From Antitrichia curtipendula (taxonomy: Eukaryota > Streptophyta > Bryopsida > Hypnales > Leucodontaceae): a DNA stretch of 64,000 bases. Made by a program: the position numbers and the translations under genes. Each line of letters opens with the position of its first letter. Position 1 is the first letter of the stretch. The notes below the pieces were generated by a model, which saw nothing but the letters and a program-made list of their open reading frames with translations, was not told the DNA's origin and did not search any database. The stretch covers positions 12,648,001-12,712,000 of the forward strand of contig OX579635.1 in assembly GCA_951230915.1 (NCBI GenBank), written 5' to 3'. Shown here piece after piece: positions 1 through 11,370 of this stretch.

Positions 1-1124
1 TTTATTTTTTAAGAACTGAGTAGCTAGGTATCCTGATCAATTTTGAATATATGTATAATCAAAACTTTGGAAATCATACTTTATTTATATTTGCCTATTT
101 TTATTTATTTTTGGAGGATGTGCAAATATCACAACATTGTAAACCTCTAAAAGACTAGAAAATCCATATTAGGTTGTAGTTGCATACTAATTTTGAAATG
201 TAGTCATGACAATAAACGTTTTGTGATCCACACTTCATCTTGAGTTAAGGTCTAAACTCATGACTCTCATCTTGAGTTACAATCCCTTGCCTACATGCTA
301 TAAAATCTTATAGCAAATTCATTTGGAAGTATAGAGTGTCAAAATGTCAAAGTGAGAAACCTCTTTGATTGTAAGATATTTACCTTGAAACTTTGATAAA
401 AAGTTTTTTTTCCATAACTTTGCACTTCCATAGTCCATCTTTCAAAAAAATTCTAGTAAAATGTATTTGTCCTACAACTTGTTCAAGTTGATGAATTACT
501 TTCAATTTAGTTGAGAATCCATAGAAAAAACTTCAAGAAAAAAAAATACAAAAAAGGTTTTTTTTATTGTCCGACTTGTGCATGTTGAGAATTGAAAGAT
601 TAAATTGCACATAATTTTTATAACCATCCATTCAAATTCTATGAAATTTATCTTGCATTCAAGACAATACTTGTGTACATCTATGTGCAAAATTCCAACC
701 ATAGGATTGAAAAATTCAGATTGAAATTGCCTACCAAAAACTAATAAAAGTCCAGAAAACATGATATTCCCTACAAAGGGCTTTGTTCCTTCTTTTCCCC
801 TTAAATCAAGTTTTTTAATGAACCCCAAATCTTAACCCCTAAAGAACCATTGTCTCCTTACGGGACAAAATGGATGTTGGTCAGGTTCCTATGACCTCAA
901 TTTTTAGTACTTTTTAAAAAAAAAATTCTCATAAGATAAAAAAATTGAATTTGGAGAATCATGTATAATACAACTACTAATTCACAAATAAGTACCAAGG
1001 TTGAAATTGGGTGTACTTCCCTTAGAACATCATCAATCCAACTCTGTAAAAGGGGCAACACATATAAGAAATGTGCCCATTAAGCCAATTTCTCACTTGT
1101 GTTATATTGCTATCCCTTCAAGAC
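1..1124. other. AT-rich intergenic DNA
   Basis: No convincing gene. Short open frames here lack recognisable domains and coding-like composition. Around position 832 there is a terminus-like string, TTAACCCCTAAAGAACC, resembling the ends of the TTAA-flanked repeat family described at 6963, 51584 and 57277. Its partner end could not be assigned. Confidence 0.6.
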
Positions 1125-1391
1125 TTCACCATTGTTGGATTGATAATGCTCTTATTTGTTATGAATTGTTGATTCATGGCTTCATTCATGTTGCATTGAT
1201 GATGCTCTTATTTGCTATGAATTGCTAGTTAAAGGCTTCAACATTGTTGAATTGATGATGTTCTTAATATTTGTTATGAATTGTTGATTCAAGGCTTCAC
1301 CCATGTTGGATTGATGATGCTCTCGTTTGTTGTGAATTGGTGATTTAAGGCTTTTGATCGGATGCTCTCATGTGTTTTAAATTGGTGATGT
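1125..1391. repeat. Tandem repeat, about 57-bp unit, four and a half copies
   Basis: Four successive units begin with CTTCA and contain variants of GGATTGATGATGCTC and GTTATGAATTGTTGATTC. Units are about 56, 56, 59 and 56 bp, followed by a partial fifth. The copies have diverged by substitutions and a small indel, so the array is not recent. The open frame across it is a by-product of the repeat; no function is apparent. Confidence 0.8.
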
Positions 1392-4300
1392 TTCCCTACT
1401 GACACATATGCAAAGATATGATGTGCATGAATTGTGTGGGCAAAATCAATATGATTGTTGAGCAAAATATCCTTCTTTTTCTTCAATAAGGCATGTGAGT
1501 ACCGGTATATGGCAACAATTGAGTTTACTTTGTTGGTTATGAAGGATTCACAAAGAACCCAATGCATTCAAGAAAAGTATATGCATGCTTGTCTGCCAAG
1601 CATGGAAACTCAAGCAGACTAGAAAAGACTCAAAAACCAAATAGACAAGTTTCACAAATCGTAAACCCCCACCGTGAAATGTCTTGTTCATTTTTGTGGG
1701 AGGATTATTTTCTATAATCTCCTCTTGGCACAAGAAATTGGCATAATCAGTGATTACAAGATTTTCATTCATCAGTCACATATTTCATCCATTTTTTGAT
1801 GGGCATTTACATCAGGCAATCTCCTCATTATTGGAGGTTCTTAAAAAAAAAAAATTTTGCTTGTCGGGCTTTGCCTTCCTTGTTAGCTTTTTTTTCTTTC
1901 TAGACTATTCCCTCCATCTCAATGATTGCCTTATACAAAATTACCCTTTGGGAGGGCAAGGTAGAACTTCTTTTCACCTTCATCTAAGCTTCTGTTGTAA
2001 GTGAAGGTCTGATTCGGCACTCAATAGCTGAAATTGAATTTCGACAACAGATTTCCAAGGTTCCATGATCACCTCATACCATTCACAAGATGACATGTGG
2101 CATTTATTTATTTATTTTTATTTATTGACAAAAATGACTTAATTTATGCCAAATCTGACCTTTGTGTAGGGTATTCTCACCCTCACTTTGGAGCAAGTCC
2201 TAATTTGCTTGTCAACTTGACATTCAAGCAGAAGATTGTAAATCATGAATTGGTGAATCATGTTTGAATTGCTGCTGGGAAGATCATTTGTGGTTCATTG
2301 CAAATTGGGGCACCGTAATTGTGCATTCGGATGTTGCACATGAAGACCTGCTGTGATTTTATGCGTCTTAGGATTATTCGAAACAAGTATTCTTCATCCC
2401 ATGCAGAATGCATATTCTTTTTTTATTGTTTTTCATAGGATTTTTTATGCAAGGATTTTTTTTCAATTTTCTAAGGTAGTGTAATTTGCAATCTCGAGTA
2501 AGGCAATGAAGGTATTTACATCCAAAAATATACAAGTTATGGATGAAATTTTATTTATTCATCCAAGTTTATGCACGTTCATTCAAATATGGCTACATCA
2601 TCCTATTTTGACTTCTTAGTGATTTCATCCTTTCAAATTTGGAAAAATGTTTTGCAAACTATTCCGAATTTTTTTTTCAAAATTGCCAATGAGCAAATAT
2701 TGACACAAATCATATTACTTGCCGTACACTTTTGTATCACTTAGGAAAATGAAGCATGATTATGATGAAATAGTAATCCCAAAATTTCTATTTTGAAATC
2801 CAATATGACACTATAAGAAAATGAACCGATTGTTTCATTTTACTTTATTTTTTACAAAAAAAATCAAGTGCTTTCTACCAGTCATGATTTTTAGCAAGGA
2901 TTTGAAATTACTTTGAAAAAATGAAGAAAATTCATATCAAGTACAAATCATACCTTTTTTGTGCAAAGGAATGTATTACAATTTAAAGTACTAAAGTGTT
3001 AACCCTAAAGCCCTGAGTACATTTATTGGCAACATAGAGTTTTTAGACATCCATTTACAAATGGAAATTTTATTATTTTTTTTCGAAATTTTTACACATG
3101 TCATTTTGGATTTAGGAATAGCTTCAAGAAGCAACAATTTTCATAGCATTTGACTACATGGTTATTGTATGATACTTAGATCCTTTTGAAGTTTAGGCAG
3201 CTGAGCAACTTGGAGTTTTAAGAAGAAAAAAAAAATTGAATATATTTTTCTATATATTTTTCTATTTGAAAAGCTTCAAATTATTCTATTTTAATTAAAC
3301 AGATGAAAGTTATATTATTCTACTGTAGAGTAAGCTTTAAAATCTTGTCTTGAATTCAATTTTTGGTATTTTTGGAGAAAAAATTTAAAAATAGGATGTA
3401 GATTGGTTATTACAACATGACAACCATGGAATTGAAAATTCTCAATTCTATAACTAAATAATTTTATTATTTTTATTCATACTTTCTTTATTTTTTAAAA
3501 CTATTTTCTAAGCATAAACATTATTTTTTTTTAAATATTTTTATATGCAATCCCAACTTATTTCTTCAATATATTATAGAGAGAAGCAAGTTGTAGGATG
3601 TACACATTTTTGGGTAAAAAATTTGAAAGATGAAACTTAACAATTTGAAGAGAGTTGAAAATACTTTTCTTTTGAAATTCAAGCATCATGATCTTGCAAT
3701 TGGTAAAGTTTTTTACATTGAAATTTTAGGAGGGTGTATTCTAACATGTTAACTAATAAAGGATATTATAGTTGTATTTATTAATGAAAAAATATAGATG
3801 AAGATTTTAGCGTTGCTTTTGATACTTTAAGTATTTTGAAGCATTATTGATTTTAAATTTCATCTATAGGGTATTTGCTAGAACAAACTTGTCCTTAATT
3901 ATGTCACATATAGCGTGATCCACTATAACTTTTGAAGCATGATTCCAACGAACTTGAATTTTTTATTGAACATAGACATTTTCATTGTAATTAAATAATT
4001 ATTTTATTTAATATTTAAAATTCAATTTTTTAAAAATTTCACACTTTCAAGTTTATTGGTTTTGGAGAATTTCTTGTACCAAAATAAATGATATAGAGCT
4101 AAAGTTTTCATAGTATATTCTCCAGATTGGCATATTCTTTTTCTATAAAAATTTTTTTGTCATAGTATTGGTTGGTACAACTAAGTATTGCATATAGTGG
4201 TGGACAAATCTTGATTTTCTCCGTCTCTAATTTCAGTGTTCACTCATTGACAACAATTTATGCAGAATGAAGAGGATCGTAGGCGGTCTTCCAAGCTAGT

Positions 4301-5587
4301 AACTTTTATTGATGTTGGTAGTATACTACTTATACTATTGATTGTTGAGACACTAATTTTTGCCAAAATGCTACTTAATTGACTAGTCATTTTTGCAAGC
4401 ATCCTAAAAGTTCAAACTAGTTTGATAACATTTATATATAATTCATTGAACCAATGCGAGGGGACTTGCAAGACTTGCAATTCAATTATGCAATTCAATT
4501 CAAATGAGATCAATAAATTTGATATGATGATGTGGCTCAAATTTCCATCTCCACCAAGTTAATGAATTTTTTTAATTTTTTTTTTCTAAAAATTTAAATA
4601 CCAAAATATTTGTTTTTCTAAAATTTTCTATAAACTTATTTTGTGTGTGATTTTTAGAAAATTCTTATTGAACATTTGAACTTGATTTTTTAAACACAAT
4701 ACTTGTTGTACACTACTATTTTCTAATTCCCTCCCCTTTTTCTAGTGCTCCCTCTACTACCTCAATATGCAACAAAATCAATAGGTGTTTTGTGCTTTAA
4801 CTCCCTAAACCATTAATAAATTCAATAATTTTTCTTGAAGGTTTATGAATAAACAAGTCAATTGGTTGAAGTGCATTTTAAAGACATTCATCATGTGCTT
4901 TGTAGATGGTAGAGCAATTAAGAGGTAAAATGTTGGCCCCCCAAAATAGATGAAGAATATTGGCTATGAATAAGAAATGTTTGGCTATTTTGAAGTAGCC
5001 AACAAGAATTAATACCCAAAGATTAGTGCTTCAACCAAGAAGGAAAAAAAAAAAAATTGTACCTTAATTTGAAGTTGGTTAATTTGTATTTATTTACTTT
5101 TTTAGTTCTCCTACATTATCAACATTCCTTGATTTCAAATATAAATTCAAGTTTAAAATTTTGATTATCCATGGCAAATAATGAATAACTATGGTTTCTT
5201 TTGGAATTCAAAAACATGATTATGAAGGATTAGTTCTCCTTTGCCCTTTCTGTCTATTGTAAACTTCTACATTGAATAGGGATATTAAAGGGACCAAAAA
5301 ATTAAAGGGACTTATTGTAGATATTTATATAGCGTGTAATGTCAATTTAGTATGGATCCCCTTTAAAATCCTATTCAGTGTAGAAGATGTACTTTGCAAT
5401 TGATGGTTTGGATAGAGGCACAAGGGCTGACTTCAAGTGACCAAATTTCTCTTTGAGAACTTTCCTAGAATCTTACCTCTCTTTGGCATAAGGTAGCTTA
5501 ACTCCTAAATGACCAAACAAAGTTTTGGCAATACTTAAATTTTGGACTATTCACTAAAAACGGAATTTTCATTTATTTATAAAATAT
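1392..5587. other. AT-rich intergenic DNA with decayed interspersed repeats
   Basis: No gene seen. Around 3060-3420 the sequence is related to 5880-6260 and to 11660-11800 (shared strings such as GACTACATGGTTAT and GATGAAAGTTAT), so these are diverged members of one AT-rich repeat family. A terminus-like TTAACCCTAAAGCCC lies near 2999. Confidence 0.55.
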
Positions 5588-5879
5588 GGGCAATTTTGTT
5601 AAAATGGCTATATTTTGTGTGCCATTTTTAGACCGCCCAGTTTAATCTACAAAAGTGTCATCTAGAAGCGGTATAGATTTCAAAAATCTAGGACTAGTAT
5701 AGATTTTAGACCAAGCGATTTGAACTGTAAAAATGCCATCTAAGATAGATGTAGATTTTAGACATCTAGGAGTGGTAAAGATTTCAAGCATCTAGGATTG
5801 TTGTACATTTAAAACCATCTAGTCTAAATCGTAAAAATTACCAATGTTGTGGAATAGCACCATTTCAACAAAATTGTCC
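5588..5879. mobile_element. MITE with GGGCAATTTTRTTAAAATGG-type inverted ends
   Basis: The left end GGGCAATTTTGTTAAAATGG is mirrored by the right end, whose reverse complement begins GGACAATTTTGTTGAAATGG. The interior has short repeated TCTAGGA/AGATTT blocks. A second member with the same ends and the same type of interior lies at 57801-58105. The target duplication is unclear (at most AT). No coding capacity; probably non-autonomous. Confidence 0.7.
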
Positions 5880-6962
5880 ATAAATTTTCACACAAAATGT
5901 GGTTGAGGAGTAGCTTTAAGGTGCAACAATATTGGTAGCTTTTGAGTTTTGACTACATGGTTATAAAATTAATATATGATATGTAGTTTCTTTTTCAACC
6001 CAAGCAACTTAGAAAAAATCACTTTTTTAAGAAACAAAATTTTTTAATTGGTTTTCTAGATTTCATATATACATAGAAAACTTTAAATCATTCCATTTTA
6101 ATTAATGAGATGAAAGTTATAGAAGTTTTAGATTGTGGGTAGTTATGGATCTCTATTCTAAAATAAACTTTGAAGTCTTTTATTTAACTCAAATTTTAAT
6201 ATGTTGGGAGAAAAATAAAATTCTAAAAACAAAATATTTAGTATGTAGATTGTCTATTACAACATTAAAACCATTGGAATTGGCATTTTTTAATTCAATA
6301 ACAAAATTCTTAATAATTTAGTATTTTAAACCATTCTCTATTTTTTTCACTACTCCCTATTTTTTCAAGGATGAAGATGATAAAAAAAATGAAATTTTTT
6401 ATATATATTTTCAAATTATTTTTATATGTATTCCTAAATTATTATTATATATACTCCCAATTTTTGTAAATCCAAGCATCATGATCTTCCAATTGGTAAG
6501 GTTTTTTATTTTGAAATTTTAGGAAGGTGCAGTCTAACAAGTTATCTAAAAATTCCTTTGGTTGAATTTGTTAAAAAAAATATATATAAATGAAGAATTT
6601 AGCTTTGCTTTGCAAACTCGTATCTTGAAGTAATTTTGGGCCTCTAAACATGAAAGAAATTTAGGAATTAAAACTTAAGAAATTCATTATATTTTGATGA
6701 AAAATAGTTATAATAGATGATTTTATAGATAAATACACACATATAGATTATTCTATTTGTTTTTTCTTTACCTTTGTACATTTCTATACGTGTATTGCTC
6801 TATCAACAACAACAACAACAACAAAACCCTCCAAAAAGCATTCATAACATTGTTTACCAATGAAGTAGGGGTCCATTTTGCATCCTTGAAAAAGGATCCC
6901 TACAATGAACAAAGTTTTTTTATTTAGCAACTTAGCCAATTCCAATCTTTGAATGAAGTTAC
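5880..6962. other. AT-rich intergenic DNA
   Basis: No gene. It contains a diverged repeat related to 3060-3900 and a short CAA microsatellite near 6804-6826. Confidence 0.5.
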
Positions 6963-7893
6963 TTAACCCTTGAAGGACCGCAACTATGTTTCCACCAAAA
7001 CTGCTCCAAAATTGTCATTTCTAGGACAACTACCAAATCTCAGAAAAAAAAACATTTTTTCACATATAAAACGGTAGGATCTTTTAGTGCACTGGTTTGG
7101 AAAGATGTAGAAAAAATTTCAGAAATTTCCACCATGTAGATTGCAAAATATTAGTGTTTGAAGTTACAAAAATCATTTTTTTCCACTGCGAAAATCCGGG
7201 CAGCTGCACTTCAGAAGGTCACATTTTTATGAAGAAATGTCCAAAATGGTTGCAACTCTTTGGATTCATTTTCCAATTCAAGTTGACTACATGCTTGAAA
7301 ATTTTCATATCATTTGGAATTGTACAACATGTACAAAAAAACTAGTAAGTAGAAAGAAGTAGAAAATGATTCAAAATACAAAAATGGTAACAATTTATTT
7401 AATGAATTGAAAAATGCCAATCCCAATGGTTTAAATGTTGTAATAAACAACCTACACCCAATGTGTTTATTTTTTTCAAAAATATTGAAAATTGAGTAAA
7501 ATAAAGGACTTCAAAGTTTATTTTAGAGTAGAGAATTTATAACTACCCGCAAACTAAAATTCTTCATACCTTTGACTTATTAATCCAAATGGAATGATTC
7601 AAAGCTTTCTACGTATATATAAATCTATAAAACCAATTTCAAATTTTTATTTCTATAAAAAGTGATTTTTTTTTATCTGCCCGAACTGCCCGAGTTGAGA
7701 AATAAACAACATTTTATACGATAACTTTTCAGCCATGTAGTCAAAAGTCACAAAAATTGTTGGGCTTTGAAGATACTCCTCATCCACGCCTTCTATTAAA
7801 GTTTGGTTCCAAAATAGGGAAATCTCTAGCCACACGTACCTGCCCAAAATCGCTATGTTGCCAAAAAAGGCATGCTGGTCCTTTAGGGGTTAA
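6963..7893. mobile_element. TTAA-flanked non-autonomous element, about 0.93 kb
   Basis: The ends are TTAACCCTTGAAGGACC on the left and, reading inwards from the right, TTAACCCCTAAAGGACC. Each ends in TTAA, which serves as or includes the target duplication. The interior (around 7075-7180) is related to 51690-51790 and, inverted, to 45060-45200. The short open frames inside have no recognisable domain. TTAA targets are known for piggyBac and some other DNA transposons; a 3-bp TTA/TAA duplication would instead suggest PIF/Harbinger. Confidence 0.7.
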
Positions 7894-8164
7894 GTCCTTC
7901 CTATGTATCTAGCAAAGCATAATACCTTCCCAACATGGAGAAGAGCATAGGAAGGACCATTGCCTATTTGTACAATGTAATTTTGTCTTATAGCATTGGC
8001 TCTTTTTTATAAGTAAATAGCTATTCACCCTTCCTCGGGATAACTTCTATCAGTACAAAGCCTTTTTTTTTCCCAACTGAAATAGAAAGTTGATGCCTCT
8101 AAGCCTACATACAACAACAATGCACTAAAGTTGACTATAAGCCCAAGATATTTATATGATATAT

Positions 8165-8288
8165 GCACCTAAAAGAGACACCATCCTAATTGTGACACCT
8201 ATCTACATTTGTCCAAGATTTCAAGCTTGATATCTTGGACAATTGTAGATAGATTTAGCAATTAGGAGAGTGTTTCTTTTTAGGTGTA
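8165..8288. repeat. Small fold-back (hairpin) repeat
   Basis: The arms GCACCTAAAAGAGACAC...TGTCCAAGAT and ATCTTGGACA...TTTAGGTGTAC are near-perfect inverted copies around a short loop near 8222. Transcription would give a long hairpin. It is probably a small MITE; no coding potential. Confidence 0.75.
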
Positions 8289-8836
8289 CATACCTCATTT
8301 ATTAGGATGATGACCTGTTTTTAACCACTTAAGCAATTTAGCCTATTTGTGCCATGTCTTTTTTTTGGCTTTATAATGCCAGATTGCACCAGAAAAAAAA
8401 TTATTTGGTTAAAAAATGACAACAAACTATGAAGTTTTTTGCCAGAAAACTTCAAATTAAAAAAAAATCTTAGATGAACTCGCTAGATTGTTGATGAATA
8501 CCAAATTATGAACATGTGATATGTGCTAATGTGATATTTTCTATTCAATATGTGAATGAATATTGAAATTTGGAGCATATCTATAACATTTTATATTGCC
8601 ACTTTGACACTTTATAAAAATTGAAAAAAAAAACCTTGATTTGTAATATGGGAGAGGTTGAGGAAAAAAGATCCTGCATAGAAAAATAGATTTTAGAAGG
8701 ATTTCATAATTTTTGACATTTTTTCCTTTGAAAAGGAAAATTATCATGAAATTTTTTCATAAAGATTTTATTTGTCCCATTCTCAATCTGTAGGCAAATC
8801 AATTTTCAACCATAGATTACTTACAAAACCAATGTA

Positions 8837-9786
8837 ATTGATCATTGTGACTTTCAGTATAATACCCGGCAACTCTGAATTGTCCATCCTATTCTGTCAT
8901 TCCAAATAATTTTGCATAGTATATAATATAATTGACATTTTTAGTTTTGCATAGTCAACATTCAATTCTTATCAAATTTCAATCAAGCATACCAAATTTG
9001 GATTTCAAAAAAATAAAACTTGATTTTTGGTGAATTATTTCGTTTAAAATTTGTAGATTTACATGATAATTGATTGAAAACCATTGGTGATGAGTTCTTT
9101 TTAATTTGATTGCGGCGATATGTAGGAAACATCCATATGCACATCTTTCCTTCAATAAGCATCTTCAAAAAGTTTTAGAATTTCTTCACAAAGGTTTCAA
9201 AAGTTAAGGTGAGGGTGAATAGGTGACAATGTCAAAATTTTGAAAAATAGATGTTTGTTATTGTTATTAAATTTTTCTATTTGACCTTCATACTCTTACT
9301 AATTTTATACAATTGACCATGAAGATCCAATTGCTTTTGCCTAAATCTAATTACAATGAAGAAATATCTATTTTTCAAAATTTTGACATTGTCCCCCCAA
9401 CTCTCGCCCCAACTTTTATAACCATTGTGAGGAAATTCTAAAACTTTTTGGAGATGCTTATTGAAGGGAAAGATGTGTGTATGAATGTTTCCCACATTGC
9501 CGGAATCAAATTTAAAAAAATCCATCATCAATGTTTTTCAATGATTATTTTATTGTGTAAAATCATTCAAAAATAAAGTTATAGTTCACCAAAAATGGAG
9601 TTCAATGGGTTTTCTAAAACCCAGATTTGATGTGCTTGATTGGAATTGCATAAGAATTGAATGTTAATTTTGCAAGACGGAAAATGTTAATCATATGATG
9701 CATTCTACAATTTTCTTTTAAATGGAAAAATAGAGTGGACAGTTGAGTTGAGAGTTGCCGGGTACTGTACATGTTGTGATCATTTT
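8837..9786. repeat. Large fold-back element, about 0.95 kb
   Basis: A long imperfect palindrome. The outer arms share TACCCGGCAACTCT near 8863-8876 and, inverted, near 9750-9770. The inner arms share GACAATGTCAAAATTTTGAA near 9223 and, inverted, near 9376-9395. The loop is centred near 9310. The arms have diverged with many substitutions. It looks like a fold-back/MITE insertion; the small open frames in both arms are mirror images of each other, not genes. Confidence 0.75.
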
Positions 9787-10363
9787 ATGCTTTCAATGAA
9801 CACCTCCCGGATCGACTTGTCCAAAGTCTGAATGGTTAATTGCCAGTGCAGTTTCTGAGTGCGGCCGGCTGCAACGTACTAGCTTCACCAAGCTCTGTCT
9901 TTCTGTGCCTTAATTTCGTAATCTCTTAGAAGAAGATTTTGTAACACATAGCCTCTGAGAAGAGCAGTAAGATAAGTCAATTTCGTTAAATTGGCAAGTT
10001 TCAGAGCTCGTATATTGTGACATTCAAGCACTACCCAAAGACCTAAATCTGAGGAGTTCATCCATTTCGTGTAACTCGATCCAGCAGTAAAGCTCTTGAA
10101 GATTCGTAATAATCCACCCAGTGTATGCACGCCCGGCTTTTTTACGGGTTCAAGTCAAGTGGAGAATCATAAAAATGTTTGACTTTCTAAACCAATGCAT
10201 CCAAAGTTAATGTCGAACTACTGTAAAGCTTGTCCGTACTCCCAAAGTCAACCCAAGCACGAGATGCCGCACAAACCAGTATCAGACGAACCTTCTTAAG
10301 CACTTAGATCGTATTTCCAGTACGACTTTGCTTCATCATCACCTACCACATTCCTGTTTGTAT
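9787..10363. other. Intergenic DNA upstream of the secreted-protein gene
   Basis: Less AT-rich than the preceding 9 kb. A minus-strand open frame (9885-10130) has a leucine-rich look but no definable repeat, so I do not call it a gene. It may hold distal promoter sequence for the gene at 10859. Confidence 0.4.
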
Positions 10364-10607
10364 CACAGGAAGATTTTGTGGCGTTAGCCCCTGGGGCTAA
10401 AGTTTTGGGGGGTCTAAACTGCCCCACTTTAGACCCCAAGGCTTAACCCCACATGAACTTTAGCCTGGCTAAGGTGGCACATTTTGGGGTCTAAAGTAGT
10501 GTGAAAAAAAAAATCCGAGATTTTTCAAGCACTGTGTACATGGGGTCTAAAATGGGGGCTATTCCTCAAAGGATTAGCCCCGGTTAACGTCACGAAATCT
10601 TCCTGTG
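10364..10607. mobile_element. 244-bp MITE, deletion derivative of the giant CACAGGAAGAT element
   Basis: Ends are CACAGGAAGAT and its inverse, flanked by a perfect GTAT duplication (10360-10363 and 10608-10611). The first 80 bases match the left end of the giant copies (for example GTTAGCCCCTGGGGCTAAAG). The last 150 match their right end (for example CAAAGGATTAGCCCCGG). It is therefore a left end joined to a right end with the coding interior deleted. It sits about 0.5 kb upstream of the start codon at 10859 and could affect that promoter. Confidence 0.88.
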
Positions 10608-10667
10608 GTATGCGACACCTTCGGTTGCTAACTACGGATCCAGTTCCAATCGATACCAGTCAGTACG

Positions 10668-10675
10668 TATAAATA
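10668..10675 (+). promoter_or_regulatory. TATA box of the secreted-protein gene
   Basis: TATAAATA lies 191 bases upstream of the ATG at 10859 and is followed by a C/T-rich leader (TCTAGCTCCTCTTC, CTTCCTCTCCAAC), typical of a plant 5' untranslated region. Transcription would be expected to start near 10700. Confidence 0.55.
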
Positions 10676-10858
10676 AATAACAGTTTTTCCAGAGCTTGAA
10701 TCATCGATCATTCAGTCCGTCTTCAACTCTAGCTCCTCTTCTTTCTAGCTTCAGCTAGTTTGTGTCCAAGCACATTCTTAGTCTTCCTCTCCAACTAGCT
10801 AGCTCAGTCTTATTCCTTAATTGCACCGTACCCAAGTCGTCGATCTAGTACGTACGTC

Positions 10859-11051
10859 ATGGCTGCTGCCAGAGCTGCTGCCAGAGCTTCCACTGTGCTC
10901 GTGTTGGGGTACGTTGTTGCTGTCTGTGCTGTTCGTGCACGCCACGGCCGACTCCACCATCACCAACTTGTCCACGAAGGGCAAAGTTTATGTTTTCGAC
11001 CAGCTGCTGGCCAACGGCAAGGCCGTCACCATCACTCCCGCCCAGCAGATA
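10859..11051 (+). pseudogene. 5' part of a small secreted-protein gene, interrupted by transposon copy 1
   Basis: The ATG at 10859 opens an Ala-rich start (MAAARAAARASTVLVLG). A downstream frame, shifted by a net one-base indel near 10900-10915, completes a hydrophobic signal-peptide core (TLLLSVLFVHA) followed by ATADSTITNLSTKGKVYVF and then LLANGKAVTITPAQQ. Composition is much more GC-rich and coding-like than the flanks, and a TATA box and leader precede it. The frame runs straight into the end of transposon copy 1 at 11052. The probable continuation is 27889-28052. With both a frameshift in the signal peptide and a 16.8-kb insertion, it should be non-functional. I do not recognise the mature protein. 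Confidence 0.6.
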
Positions 11052-11370
11052 CACAGGAAGATATCGTCGCGTTAGCCCCTGGGGCTAAAGTTGGGTAGGG
11101 GGGCTAAGCTGGCCCACTTTAGACCCCAAGGTTTAGCCCCGGATAAACTCTTTTGTTATTTCACAATCCGCGGTTTTGTGTTAGACGGGGCTAAAATGTT
11201 TTGGTATTTCACAATTTGTGATTTTGGGGCTAAAGTTGGGGAGGGGGGTTAAACTGCCTCACTTTAGACCCCAAGGTTTAGCCCCGGATAAACTTCTTTG
11301 TTATTTCACAATTCACGGTTTTGTGTTAGACGGGGCTAAACTGTTTTGGTATTTTCACAATTTGTGATTT
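11052..11370 (+). repeat. Left subterminal repeat region of copy 1
   Basis: Contains repeated TTAGCCCC/GGGGCTAA words and two successive, nearly identical blocks of about 180 bp (each with GGGGCTAAAGTTGGG, CACTTTAGACCCCAAGG, TTAGCCCCGGATAAAC and TTAGACGGGGCTAAA). Copy 2 has the equivalent block only once (52740-52908 inverted). In known CACTA elements, short repeated subterminal words bind a TnpA-like accessory protein. That role here is inferred. Confidence 0.75.

Noticed and set aside
9885..10130. Minus-strand frame with a leucine-rich appearance
   Set aside because: No regular LRR spacing, no start context and no extension. I could not distinguish it from chance.
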